25,242 nt of DNA from Clostridiales bacterium (GTDB taxonomy: Bacteria > Bacillota > Clostridia > Lachnospirales > WQUN01): NCBI GenBank assembly GCA_031289625.1, contig JAITPB010000081.1:1-25242 (forward strand), written 5' to 3'. Every line of letters begins with the position of its first letter. Position 1 is the stretch's first letter. Positions 1 through 8,402 of the stretch are shown here, in pieces. The position numbers and the translations under genes were made by a program. The notes beneath the pieces were generated by a model. The model made no database searches. It worked only from the letters and a program-made list of their open reading frames with translations, and was not told where the DNA came from.

Positions 1-90
1 AATCTTGTTGATAGAGTGAGAAAAAATCCTTGAAAACAAAGGCAACAATTCCCAGAAAGTTCAGTTATTTAATTTTTTGCTGGAGACGCG

Positions 91-1683
91 ATGATTGAAT
101 ATCAATTGGTCACAGATACAAAGCCAGCGCCGAAAACAGGCTATCTCGTGCAGCTCATTCCCATGATCATCATTGCCGTTATTTCTATTTTCCTGCTCTT
201 GTTTATGGTACAGCAAATGCAGGGCGGCTCCGGCGGCAACCGTATCATGTCTTTTGGCAAAAGTAAAGCGCGTATTTCCCTGGATGATAAAAAGAAAATT
301 ACTTTTGAGCAAGTGGCCGGTTTGGTGGAAGAAAAAGCCGAGCTGGAAGAGATTGTAGAATTTTTGAAACAGCCGAAAAAATTTACCGACATCGGCGCGC
401 GGATTCCCAAAGGCGTGCTGCTCGTAGGCCCGCCCGGTACCGGCAAGACCTATCTGGCCAAGGCGGTGTCTGGAGAGGCTGGCGTACCCTTTTTCAGCAT
501 TTCCGGTTCTGATTTTGTCGAGATGTTTGTGGGCGTTGGCGCGTCCCGCGTCCGTGATTTATTTGAGCAAGCGAAAAAAAACACGCCCTGCATTGTTTTT
601 ATCGATGAGATTGACGCGGTTGGCCGCCGCAGAGGCGCCGGCCTGGGCGGTGGCCATGATGAACGGGAACAAACGCTGAATCAATTGCTGGTGGAAATGG
701 ACGGCTTCGGTATGAACGAGGGCGTCATCATCATGGCGGCCACGAACCGCCCGGATATTTTGGATCCGGCGCTGCTGCGGCCTGGACGCTTTGACCGGCA
801 GGTGGTCGTCGGAAAGCCGGATGTAAAAGGACGCGAAGATGTCCTGAACATACACGCCAAAGGGAAAGTCCTGTCGCGTCATGTGGATATGAGAGTCGTC
901 GCGCAGACCACGGCGGGTTTTACCCCCGCGGATTTAGAGAACTTATTGAACGAGGCGGCTTTACTGGCCGCACGGCATAGCAAAAAAGAAATTGATATGG
1001 ACGATTTGCGTAAAGCATTTGTCAAAGTGGGGATCGGCACGGAAAAGAAAAGCCGCGTGATCTCCGAAAAAGAACGGCGCATCACCGCTTATCACGAAGC
1101 CGGGCACGCCATTCTCTTTGAAGTTTTATCGGAAATTGATCCGACGTACATGATTTCCGTCATTCCTACGGGCATGGCGGGCGGATATACCATGCCCCTG
1201 CCCGGCGAGGAGAGAGGGTATATCACCAAAAAATATATGGAACAGACGATCACTTCCCTGTTGGGCGGACGCGCGGCGGAGTGCATTGTGCTGCAGGACA
1301 TCACCACCGGCGCGGCCAACGACATCGAACGGGCGACGTCTATCGCGCGCAGTATGGTCATGAAATATGGAATGACCGAAACGCTGGGGCCTGTTCAATT
1401 GGGAGACGATCACGATGAAGTGTTTATTGGCCGGGATTTGGCGCATACGCGCAACTACGGCGAACAAGTGGCCTCTTTGATTGACAGCGAAATCAAACGC
1501 ATTGTGGTGGACGGCTATCAGGAAGCCCTGCAGATCATCAACATGCATCTGGACGTACTGCATCAGATTGCGGCGCTCTTAATGGAAAAAGAAAAAGTCA
1601 CCGGCGAGGAAATCCGTAAACTGTTTCCCATCGGATCCATTAAGGAAGGCGTTAAGGAAGGCTTTATGATCTCCGAAAAATAA
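91..1683 (+). CDS. ftsH: FtsH-type ATP-dependent zinc metalloprotease, short N-terminus
   Basis: Membrane-bound AAA+ protease that degrades misfolded membrane and regulatory proteins in the cytoplasm. Seen in the 530-residue product: one hydrophobic segment (about 20-40), the post-membrane MQGG...MSFGKSKAR signature (43-61), Walker A GPPGTGKT (113-120), Walker B IVFIDEID (168-175), second region of homology with ATNRPDILDPALLRPGRFDR (217-236), zinc motif HEAGH (335-339) and the third-ligand region TTGAANDIERAT. GGAG at 82-85 lies 5 nt before the ATG. Odd: family members are usually 600-650 residues with two N-terminal membrane segments around an extracytoplasmic domain. Here only the second segment is present, and all three upstream frames contain stops within 90 nt. 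The protein is either a naturally short form or the 5' remnant of a frameshifted gene. Family assignment is very secure; completeness is not. Confidence 0.95.
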   Translation: MIEYQLVTDTKPAPKTGYLVQLIPMIIIAVISIFLLLFMVQQMQGGSGGNRIMSFGKSKARISLDDKKKITFEQVAGLVEEKAELEEIVEFLKQPKKFTDIGARIPKGVLLVGPPGTGKTYLAKAVSGEAGVPFFSISGSDFVEMFVGVGASRVRDLFEQAKKNTPCIVFIDEIDAVGRRRGAGLGGGHDEREQTLNQLLVEMDGFGMNEGVIIMAATNRPDILDPALLRPGRFDRQVVVGKPDVKGREDVLNIHAKGKVLSRHVDMRVVAQTTAGFTPADLENLLNEAALLAARHSKKEIDMDDLRKAFVKVGIGTEKKSRVISEKERRITAYHEAGHAILFEVLSEIDPTYMISVIPTGMAGGYTMPLPGEERGYITKKYMEQTITSLLGGRAAECIVLQDITTGAANDIERATSIARSMVMKYGMTETLGPVQLGDDHDEVFIGRDLAHTRNYGEQVASLIDSEIKRIVVDGYQEALQIINMHLDVLHQIAALLMEKEKVTGEEIRKLFPIGSIKEGVKEGFMISEK

Positions 1684-1685
1684 AA

Positions 1686-1727
1686 GAAATGCCTGGGGAA
1701 AGAAAATTCCCAGGCATTTCTTTTTTT
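1686..1727 (+). terminator. Rho-independent terminator after ftsH
   Basis: A perfect 12-bp stem (GAAATGCCTGGG at 1686-1697 with CCCAGGCATTTC at 1709-1720), an 11-nt loop and a run of seven T (1721-1727). It starts 3 nt after the ftsH stop. The minus strand has a shorter T run (TTTTA) after the same stem, so it may also stop the converging scaffold transcript. Confidence 0.93.
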
Positions 1728-1743
1728 GTTGAGGGCGTGTGAT

Positions 1744-3354
1744 TTAAGGTTGTACGCCATAAACAGCAAAAATCGGAAGATAGTCGCCAGATGTGTCAGT
1801 GAGCAGCAGATCATACGCATAACATCTTGCGGGTATATTCAGCGGAGCTACCTCTGGCGTGCTAGCGGCGTCTCCAGCCAAAACAGAATAATTACCCCCG
1901 CGGTTTACGACTAAATAACCGCCCACTTGTTCCGCATAGGCAACAACCCATTGTTGATATTTGTTACCGTCAGTATAACTATCGGCGAGACTGACGGGCG
2001 CGGAACTGACGCCATTCGTTTCTTTGAGAGCTTCTGTCTGAACCACTTTATTGGTGCTCTTGATCGTCATCTTGTAGTATGGACTTTGCAATATCGGATC
2101 CTTCGCGCCATTATCAAGAGGTTCCAGAATGATATACGGATCCACGGAAGTATTCGTTTTTTGCTTCAACAAAGCGCCAGTGCCTTGTTCGACATCTAAG
2201 AAGCCCCAAAAATCAATGGCCGCTGCATCAAACCATCCAATGGTTCGTAAAAGCAGATCTCTGTTGGTAATCGGATCTGGATTCGCCACATAAGTTGGCG
2301 CGGCTGTAGTTGGTGTAGCCACCGGAGTCGGTGAAGGCGTCGGCGTCGCGGTAGCCGCAGTTGTTGGCGTTGGTGTCGCGGCAGCCGCAGTTGTTGGCGT
2401 TGGTGTCGCGGTAGCAGCCGCGACTGTTGGAGTAACCTCTAGCTCTGGCGTTACTGTCGGCGTTGTCGCGGGCGGAGGCGTCGGCGTTACTGTCGGTTCG
2501 GATTCGGCAGCAGGAGGCGTTGGCGTTACTGTCGGTTCGGATTCGGTAGCAGGAGGCGTTGGCGTAGGAAGCGCCGGCTGTCCGCCGCTGGAAGGACCTA
2601 AGAGAATTCCGCTCCATCCGGCCAGGTACTGTGAAAGTTTGATTGCGTCACGGGTATTGATAATGCCGTCGTAATGCACGTCTGCAGCCGCCACCTGTTC
2701 GTCTGTTAATTTCAGGCTCCATCCAGCCAAAATCTGCGAGAGCATCACCAAATCCCTTGTGTTTACATTATTGTCTCCATTAATATCGCCGTATGCAACC
2801 TTTGAAACATTGACTGAACCGTTAATCAAATTGATATACGGTAAAAGATCCATCTCTTGGTTAAAAAATTCTGCTTTGCTCAAAGTCAGCGTTGTATCTC
2901 CGACAGCGGCAGTTTCTTTGATATTAAAACCCACCGTGTATAAAACGCCTGTGCCGGTGACATTACTGGAATTGGCCCAGGCGGTTCTGACGACGCCGTC
3001 CAGCACTGCTCCTTGAGATACATTAGACTCCACACTACTGACGACCGTTCCATCCATTACGATGAATGGTTCAAGCGCAGATGTGTCATATCGAAGTTCC
3101 ATGGTAAAGCCAGCGAAGTCTTTGCTGATATCGCTGTCGGCATTGTAAGTAAGAGATACATCCACATAGACATCATAACCAGGCCGGCCCGCAGCCGAAC
3201 CTACATCTATGTCCATAAAAGGATATGCCGACAGACCCGGTTCAGAAACAGACGTATCTGAGCCAAACGCCGCCGCAGCGAGGCTCATTGACATAACAAG
3301 CGCAAGCGCGCAGGACGCCGCTTTCCGGGCAAAAAATTTAAAAAAATTCTTCAT
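1744..3354 (-). CDS. Secreted cohesin-dockerin protein with ricin-like C-terminal module
   Basis: Exported scaffold-type protein of 536 residues with no recognisable enzyme domain. Order: signal peptide (1-31, basic start, long hydrophobic core, AAAAFGS), cohesin (about 48-185, typified by GRPGYDVYVDV and GVLYTVGFNIKE), dockerin (188-247) with two calcium-loop repeats (DINGDNNVNTRD and DVHYDGIINTRD, each ending in LAGW), a Pro/Thr/Ala linker (about 258-361) and a C-terminal module (about 362-536). That module contains QQW (467-469) and LVVNRGGNYSVL (481-492), resembling a ricin-B/QxW lectin unit. Cohesins bind dockerins of partner proteins, so this one could both receive and attach. AGGAGG at 3362-3367 lies 7 nt before ATG. 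It is last in a three-gene minus-strand block, 27 nt after its upstream neighbour. The lectin call is by pattern only. Confidence 0.9.
   Translation of the reverse strand: MKNFFKFFARKAASCALALVMSMSLAAAAFGSDTSVSEPGLSAYPFMDIDVGSAAGRPGYDVYVDVSLTYNADSDISKDFAGFTMELRYDTSALEPFIVMDGTVVSSVESNVSQGAVLDGVVRTAWANSSNVTGTGVLYTVGFNIKETAAVGDTTLTLSKAEFFNQEMDLLPYINLINGSVNVSKVAYGDINGDNNVNTRDLVMLSQILAGWSLKLTDEQVAAADVHYDGIINTRDAIKLSQYLAGWSGILLGPSSGGQPALPTPTPPATESEPTVTPTPPAAESEPTVTPTPPPATTPTVTPELEVTPTVAAATATPTPTTAAAATPTPTTAATATPTPSPTPVATPTTAAPTYVANPDPITNRDLLLRTIGWFDAAAIDFWGFLDVEQGTGALLKQKTNTSVDPYIILEPLDNGAKDPILQSPYYKMTIKSTNKVVQTEALKETNGVSSAPVSLADSYTDGNKYQQWVVAYAEQVGGYLVVNRGGNYSVLAGDAASTPEVAPLNIPARCYAYDLLLTDTSGDYLPIFAVYGVQP
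2282..2572 (-). repeat. In-frame tandem repeats encoding Pro/Thr/Ala linker
   Basis: Near-identical units repeat here. One family, around 2345-2425, reads GTCGCGGTAGCCGCAGTTG and variants and encodes ATPTPTTAA. A second, around 2470-2560, encodes ESEPTVTPTPP. The repeats form the flexible linker between dockerin and C-terminal module and are likely prone to length change. Confidence 0.8.
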
Positions 3355-3381
3355 TATAAATCCTCCTTCGTTTTTATGACT

Positions 3382-4797
3382 CTAAGGTAAGGCTATATGT
3401 ATAGCATTTAAGGTTTGTAAAATGACATCATCTGTTTTTTGATTAATAATATCACCCGAGGCATATTGAATGGTAAAATCTGCAAAGGCGCCAGCCGCGC
3501 CCGGTTTCGTTTGGAACGTCACTGTCATGATGAGGCCGTCGTCCCATATATCATTAGGACTGGCCCATGCCGCCGAAACATAAGACAAACTGCCGATGTC
3601 CTGCCCGTCGTCTATGTTGGTGATCGCGTCGGAAAAAACGGAACCTTTTGTCAGGGATACAGGCGTAACTTTATCGCTGTCAAAATTCAGCTTAAAGTTC
3701 AGCCCCGCGATTCCCGGATTATTTTTCAAGAAAACGCTCACTTTAATTTGCCCGCCGCCGCCTGTTGAATCTGCGGTTACACGGAAACCAGGCCCCAATA
3801 AAACACCGCCCCACCCTGCCTGATATTGCTTAAGCAGGATAGCGTCGCGCGTATCCAGCGCGCCGTCTGTAAATACATCAGCAGCTTGAAACTGAGCAGG
3901 GGTTAAATCCAAAACCCAGCCGGATAAAATCTGGTTGATCAAAATCAGATCTCTAATGTCAACCAGGCTATCTCCATTGATATCACCATAAATAAAATCT
4001 TCAATGGTAATGAGGCCAGGTTCTGTATATACGAACATGTCGTCCAAGATTTCATCGAAAAACTCAGTCTTAATTGGTGTGAGCGGCAGTTCCCCCGCAG
4101 CGCCTTCCTTAATTTTAAATCCGATTGTGTATAAAACGCCATCACCTATTGTATTAGTAGGATCTACCATAGATACCCAGGAGGTGCGCATACTGCCATT
4201 GATGTTCCCGCCTTCCCGAAGATTCGATTCCACACCGGAGACAATCGCTCCGTCGGAAATGGAAAGCGGTTCAAGCATCAACGCGTCATACTCAAGTTCC
4301 ATGGCAAAACCAGCAAAACCCGTATTACCGAAAATGGATATATCCACATACACAACATCGCCGGGCCTTCCAAAAACCGAACCGACTTCGACGATGGGAT
4401 CATCTGGTGAAGGCGGCGTTTGTGTTGGTTCAGCCGAAGGCGGCGCTTGTGTCGGTTCAGCCGGAGGGGGCGGCATTTGTGTCGGTTCAGCTGGGACTTG
4501 CGTCGGCTCAGCCGGGATTTGCGTCGGGTACAAGCACGGCGGATTTACGAGGATCGGCCTGCACGCATCAACTCGTTCATCCAAATCAGCCTGTTCATCC
4601 GAAACATTCTGTGCATCTGAATCAGCTTGTTCCGTTGCATCAGCCCGCTCTTGCAAATCAGCCTGTTCCCGCAAATCAATTTGCTTTATATCCGTCCAGG
4701 ATGCGCCGAAGGCCAAAGAAGTCGGGGACATAGTCATAATCAACATGAGCGCTAAGTGGATTAATTTCCCGACAAATGACTTAAAAAAACTTCTCAT
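3382..4797 (-). CDS. Secreted cohesin-dockerin-cohesin scaffold protein
   Basis: Exported 471-residue protein with two cohesins flanking one dockerin. Order: signal peptide (1-31), acidic hexapeptide repeats (about 45-79, of the form QADLQE/RADATE/QADSDA), a Pro-rich PAEPTQ linker (90-133), cohesin 1 (136-267), dockerin (270-329; loops DINGDSLVDIRD and DVFTDGALDTRD, with SGW and AGW helix ends) and cohesin 2 (338-471). Cohesin 2 is of a different subtype (KNNPGIAGLNFKLNFD) and resembles the cohesins of the two anchor proteins at 8403-10096. Two cohesins plus one dockerin make it a possible branch point of the assembly. GAGGGGG at 4803-4809 lies 5 nt before ATG. The next gene follows after 27 nt. 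No enzyme or anchor segment is visible. Confidence 0.9.
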   Translation of the reverse strand: MRSFFKSFVGKLIHLALMLIMTMSPTSLAFGASWTDIKQIDLREQADLQERADATEQADSDAQNVSDEQADLDERVDACRPILVNPPCLYPTQIPAEPTQVPAEPTQMPPPPAEPTQAPPSAEPTQTPPSPDDPIVEVGSVFGRPGDVVYVDISIFGNTGFAGFAMELEYDALMLEPLSISDGAIVSGVESNLREGGNINGSMRTSWVSMVDPTNTIGDGVLYTIGFKIKEGAAGELPLTPIKTEFFDEILDDMFVYTEPGLITIEDFIYGDINGDSLVDIRDLILINQILSGWVLDLTPAQFQAADVFTDGALDTRDAILLKQYQAGWGGVLLGPGFRVTADSTGGGGQIKVSVFLKNNPGIAGLNFKLNFDSDKVTPVSLTKGSVFSDAITNIDDGQDIGSLSYVSAAWASPNDIWDDGLIMTVTFQTKPGAAGAFADFTIQYASGDIINQKTDDVILQTLNAIHIALP

Positions 4798-4889
4798 AAG
4801 GACCCCCTCTTAATCTTTTGATTTAGGAGCGGCATTGCTTGCCAACCGCTGTCTAAACCTCTGAAAATAATTTGCATGTATCTTTCCTG

Positions 4890-6377
4890 TCACTCCATCA
4901 TCATGATTGTCTTTTTATCTTTCATACTCGTATTTGTTGTGGATACCGTGGTTATTGCATAAGTGGGCATTTCTGTCACGTGAGACAGTATGATGAATTT
5001 TAAATGCCTGTCGTCAATTTGGGTAAAGACAATAATGTTCGGATCCGCACTTTCCGGATACACCCAAATCGCAGGGCTTTCTGTGTACAAAATGTACTCC
5101 TTGCCTGGGTCGGGATGAAGCATACTCTTCAAGATAATATCATCATCGCACTTTATTGTTACGTCGATCGCCTGAGGCGTGGGGGTCTTCGTCGGCGTCG
5201 GCGTATTCGTCGGTGTCGGTGCGTTTGTCGGGGTTGGCGTCTTCGTCGGTGTCGGCGCGTTTGTCGGGATTGGCGTATTCGTCGGTGTCGGTGCGTTTGT
5301 CGGGGTTGGCGTTTTCGTCGGTGTCGGCGTGTTTGTCGGGCTAGGGGTCTTCGTCGGTGTCGGCGTGTTTGTCGGGCTAGGTGCATTCGTCGGTGTCGGC
5401 GCGTTTGTCGGGGTTGGCGTTTTCGTCGGTGTCGGCGCGTTTGCTGGGCTAGGTGTATTCGTCGGTGTCGGCGTGTTTGTCGGGCTAGGCGTATTCGTCG
5501 GTGTCGGCGCGTTTGTCGGGCTAGGCGTATTCGTCGGTGTCGGCCTTGGAGCGTCTTCAGGAGCGGACGGGGGCGGCGGTGGTGTCGGCATCGATGTTAA
5601 TACCGGCAGTGGCGTCGGTGTGAATGCCGGCGGCGGTGTTGGTGTTGAAGGAAGAATAGTAGGACCTAAGACAATGCCTACCCATCCCGCCAGGAATTGC
5701 GACATTTTAATGGCGTCCGCTAAATTAACGAGGCCGTCATAATATACGTCAGCCGCTTTAAACTGATCCTCGCCAAACGGGATCTTCCACGCAGCCAGAT
5801 ATTGTTTAAGGTAAATCAAGTCTTTCATATCAGCAGCGCCGTCGCCGTTGATATCCCCATATTGAATGGGTTTGGAAATATTAACAGCGCCGTCTGTGAC
5901 GGAAGAAAAATTTATATCCTTAAAAGATTGATCAGAAACTGAATAGGATAATGCAATAGGCACGGCGCCAAGTTCAGCGTTTTCACTGATTTTAAACCTG
6001 ACCGAGAATAACATGCCGCTCTCATTGATATTAGCAGGGCTTGCCCAGGACGCTGTTACAAAAGCGAAGGTGGGCGGAGGCTGAACATCGTTAAGATTTG
6101 ATGTCACCTGCTGCAAAATTCCATCGGAAAGGGATATTGGCGTAAGTTTAGACACGTCAAAAAACAGCTTGAATTCGACGCCCGCAATACCTGGATTATT
6201 ATCTATGTACACATTCACATCCACTTCATCGCCCTGGCTTCCCGAAACGGAATCCACTCTTAATGAAGGGGGCGGATCTGTTATTTGAGAAGCAGCTTGC
6301 ACGGCCGGCGAGCAGAAAACGGTAGCGGTGATCATGGCCAGAATGCAGCGAACAGATTTTTGACGCAAAAAAAACAT
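4890..6377 (-). CDS. Secreted cohesin-dockerin protein with long Pro-Thr repeat linker
   Basis: Exported 495-residue protein. Order: signal peptide (1-28, ending AVQA), cohesin (about 38-169; SQGDEVDVNV, NNPGIAGVEFKLFFD, GMLFSVRFKI), dockerin (173-232; loops DINGDGAADMKD and DVYYDGLVNLAD, helices ending LAAW and LAGW), a linker of about 170 residues dominated by hexapeptides of the type PTPTNT/PSPTNA/PTPTKT, and an unrecognised C-terminal region of about 92 residues. That region is predicted beta-rich, with aromatic patches AIWVYPES and HLKFIILSH. AGGAGG at 6385-6390 lies 7 nt before ATG. It heads the second minus-strand block (6377 to 1744), and a 92-nt gap precedes the next gene. Module calls are secure; the function of the C-terminal region is unknown. 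Confidence 0.9.
   Translation of the reverse strand: MFFLRQKSVRCILAMITATVFCSPAVQAASQITDPPPSLRVDSVSGSQGDEVDVNVYIDNNPGIAGVEFKLFFDVSKLTPISLSDGILQQVTSNLNDVQPPPTFAFVTASWASPANINESGMLFSVRFKISENAELGAVPIALSYSVSDQSFKDINFSSVTDGAVNISKPIQYGDINGDGAADMKDLIYLKQYLAAWKIPFGEDQFKAADVYYDGLVNLADAIKMSQFLAGWVGIVLGPTILPSTPTPPPAFTPTPLPVLTSMPTPPPPPSAPEDAPRPTPTNTPSPTNAPTPTNTPSPTNTPTPTNTPSPANAPTPTKTPTPTNAPTPTNAPSPTNTPTPTKTPSPTNTPTPTKTPTPTNAPTPTNTPIPTNAPTPTKTPTPTNAPTPTNTPTPTKTPTPQAIDVTIKCDDDIILKSMLHPDPGKEYILYTESPAIWVYPESADPNIIVFTQIDDRHLKFIILSHVTEMPTYAITTVSTTNTSMKDKKTIMMME
5176..5545 (-). repeat. 18/36-nt minisatellite encoding PTPTNT-type hexapeptides
   Basis: On the plus strand, units such as GTCGGTGTCGGCGTGTTT and GTCGGGGTTGGCGTCTTC alternate, giving an 18-nt period and a 36-nt higher-order period. 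About twenty hexapeptide units are encoded on the minus strand. Variation is mostly at codon positions that swap N/K, T/A or T/S, keeping Pro fixed. Reverse and alternative frames are open only because of the repeat. Confidence 0.9.
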
Positions 6378-6417
6378 ACCTCATCCTCCTCAAAGCAAGT
6401 TGTCGTACCTTTGAAAA

Positions 6418-6445
6418 ATTATCTATATATTTGACAGCGAAACAA
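6418..6445 (-). promoter_or_regulatory. Possible promoter of the 6377-1744 block
   Basis: On the minus strand GATAAT (6423 to 6418) is preceded at 16 nt by TTGTTT (6445 to 6440). The -10 is good and the -35 weak. It lies about 40 nt upstream of the AUG of the gene starting at 6377. Offered as a candidate only. Confidence 0.3.
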
Positions 6446-6540
6446 AAATCTCTCCGGCCAGCAGGTATTGGGCATGATTAAACCCAGCAAGACATATGAT
6501 CATACAAAGTGTGAAAAAACTTTTAGGAAGGGAAAGCATC

Positions 6541-6960
6541 ATGAAGGAATTTGCCTCTATCATGCTGAATAAACAAAGCGATGTCCCCGTCTATCGCCAG
6601 TTAGGAGACGCGTTTTGTCAGCTCATCCAAAGCGGCGTGCTTCCTCCACATAAAAAATTGCCACCCATCCGCACTATGGCGCGCGGATTACGTATTAACA
6701 ACGATACAGTAATTAACGCTTACAAATATATGGAGAATCAGGGCGCGGCCTATTCCGTTGTCGGCAGCGGAACCTATGTATCAGACATATCGCGTATCCC
6801 GCGCGAGCCGGAAAAAATATTTTTAAATGAAGACAAAACCGGCGCGGCGGACGATATTTTTCCCGCGGAAGCGGTGCGAAAATACTTAAAAAACAAAACC
6901 CAATCCAGTACAGCCTCTATTGCCGCTGTATTCGGTTTTTTCTGTGAGCGTAATCCATAA
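6541..6960 (+). CDS. Truncated MocR/GntR-family transcription regulator
   Basis: DNA-binding regulator of 139 residues. A winged helix-turn-helix of GntR/MocR type covers about residues 16-82 (DVPVYRQLGDAF, LPPIRTMARGLRINNDTV, GSGTYVSD). After it, IFLNEDKTGAADDIFPAEAVRKYL resembles the linker and first strand of MocR aminotransferase-like domains, but the protein then diverges and ends, while MocR proteins are near 450-500 residues. The start at 6541 is chosen because AGGAAGGG (6525-6532) lies 8 nt upstream; an earlier ATG at 6496 has no such site. It sits alone on the plus strand inside the scaffold cluster, between its two transcription blocks, so a local regulatory role is plausible. It may instead be a short YtrA-like regulator or a decayed MocR gene. 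Confidence 0.8.
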   Translation: MKEFASIMLNKQSDVPVYRQLGDAFCQLIQSGVLPPHKKLPPIRTMARGLRINNDTVINAYKYMENQGAAYSVVGSGTYVSDISRIPREPEKIFLNEDKTGAADDIFPAEAVRKYLKNKTQSSTASIAAVFGFFCERNP

Positions 6961-7059
6961 GGCGGCCGCGCCGTCCCGAAATACGGCCAATCCTGAAAAA
7001 ATCCAAAACCGGCCGCATTTTCCATCGTCTTTACCGCGAATTATTGATCTATTCGATTA

Positions 7060-8373
7060 TTAATCATCTGCATTCATCGCGGGCGGATGAATATCCGGCG
7101 GAAGCGCATCCACGCCTGCCGGGATAAACCCAAACATCTGCGCGTCGGATGCGGTAGGCACAAACGCCTGCAAAGGGGTTCCGTCTTTGTATTCAGCATC
7201 GAGTACATCCAGCAGTAGGCCACTGCCGCGGTTGACGACGTTATACCAGCCGTCCCAACCGGGTACATCCTCTAGTTTCCATTGCTGCAACTCGTCCCCT
7301 GTAAATCCCCCCACGGTAATCGGCGTACTCATACTGGATTCGACAAATATTGTTTCAATGACCTTACCACTCCGCAAAAAAACCAGATAGAAATAGCCGT
7401 CTCCCGTGGGCCGCAGTTCCACCATTTGACTGATACCGCCATGCGGCGCCCAGATAACCAATTCTCCTGAATCAGCGTCGTCGTCAAAGACAAACCCTTC
7501 CATGGTTTCCACCAAAAAAACAGGGTTGCTGGAAACATCGCCGCCTGTTGTTGTCGACGAGGTTGTAACCGTAGCCTCTGGGGTGGGGGCAGCGGTCGGC
7601 AAAGGCGTTGTGGTCGACGTAGACGCAACGTCATTCGGGCCAAGCCGAATCCCGACCCATTCCGCGAGGAATTGCGCCAACTTAATGGCATCCAGCGTAT
7701 TGAGCGCGCCGTCGTAATACACGTCCGCCACCTCTTTTTGATCTGGCGTCAGGTTGACTTTCCAGCCAGCCAAATATTGCAGGAGCAGGATCAGATCCTT
7801 TGTTTCGACTCTGCCGTCGCCGTTAATATCGCCGTACAAAATTTTGCTGGCAACCGTGACGATTCCTTCAATAGGTTCAAAATCAAGTTTCGTATATTCC
7901 TCACTGACGATATTGTGTGTAAGCTTCAGCGCGGATCCGCCGGGATCGGCGCTATCCTGAATCTTGAACTTGATTGTATATAAAACGCCGTTATCCGTAA
8001 TATTGGAGGCGTTTACCCAAGTTGCCGTTATGTAATTTTCAATCGTTACCTGCGCGTCGTCTAGATTGGAGACCAGAGGGCTCAAGATTCCTTCTGAAAT
8101 GGAGAGAGGCGTCACCTGGGCGGGATCAAACTCAATGACGATATCAATGCCAGCCAATCCGGAATTGCCGTGTATGGAGACATCCACATCCACTTCATCA
8201 CCGGGCTGTCCAGAAACGGAACCCACTTGTATGGCGGGACGATTTAAGGGAGGCGTCTCAGCGGCGGATACGCCAGACGCCCCCGCGGCTACGATCATGT
8301 TCAGCCCGAGAGCGCACGCAGTCATCTTTTTGATAAATCGTTTTTTAACAAACAGTTCCAGGGGATGATGCAT
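7060..8373 (-). CDS. Secreted cohesin-dockerin protein with ricin-B-like lectin module
   Basis: Exported 437-residue protein. Order: signal peptide (1-37, ending GVSA), cohesin (about 47-176; SGQPGDEVDVDVSIHGNSG, GVLYTIKFKI), dockerin (180-239; loops DINGDGRVETKD and DVYYDGALNTLD, helices ending LAGW and LAEW), a short Thr/Ser/Pro linker (247-283) and a C-terminal module (284-437). The module has QQWKL (363-367), YNVVNRGSGLLLDVLD (377-392) and a later DAQMF (410-414), the usual spacing of a ricin-type QxW unit that binds carbohydrate. AGGAGG at 8381-8386 lies 7 nt before ATG. The 14-nt leader ACGAAGGAGGATTT also precedes the gene starting at 3354, suggesting duplication. It is the third gene after the strong promoter at 10205-10233, 29 nt behind its neighbour. 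Partner specificity is unknown. Confidence 0.9.
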   Translation of the reverse strand: MHHPLELFVKKRFIKKMTACALGLNMIVAAGASGVSAAETPPLNRPAIQVGSVSGQPGDEVDVDVSIHGNSGLAGIDIVIEFDPAQVTPLSISEGILSPLVSNLDDAQVTIENYITATWVNASNITDNGVLYTIKFKIQDSADPGGSALKLTHNIVSEEYTKLDFEPIEGIVTVASKILYGDINGDGRVETKDLILLLQYLAGWKVNLTPDQKEVADVYYDGALNTLDAIKLAQFLAEWVGIRLGPNDVASTSTTTPLPTAAPTPEATVTTSSTTTGGDVSSNPVFLVETMEGFVFDDDADSGELVIWAPHGGISQMVELRPTGDGYFYLVFLRSGKVIETIFVESSMSTPITVGGFTGDELQQWKLEDVPGWDGWYNVVNRGSGLLLDVLDAEYKDGTPLQAFVPTASDAQMFGFIPAGVDALPPDIHPPAMNADD

Positions 8374-8402
8374 AAAAAATCCTCCTTCGTGCTATTTTAG
8401 CC

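Noticed and set aside
4004..4813. A 269-codon plus-strand frame opposite the double-cohesin gene
   Set aside because: It is the antisense of cohesin and linker sequence, has no ribosome site and no recognisable family features.
5176..5545. CRISPR-like regular repeats
   Set aside because: Units are contiguous without spacers, in frame, and encode a Pro-Thr linker.
5004..5742. Long open frames on both strands through the Pro-Thr repeat, giving Arg- or Gly/Val-rich translations
   Set aside because: They exist only because an 18-nt repeat contains no stop in several frames; the minus-strand frame has signal peptide, cohesin and dockerin.
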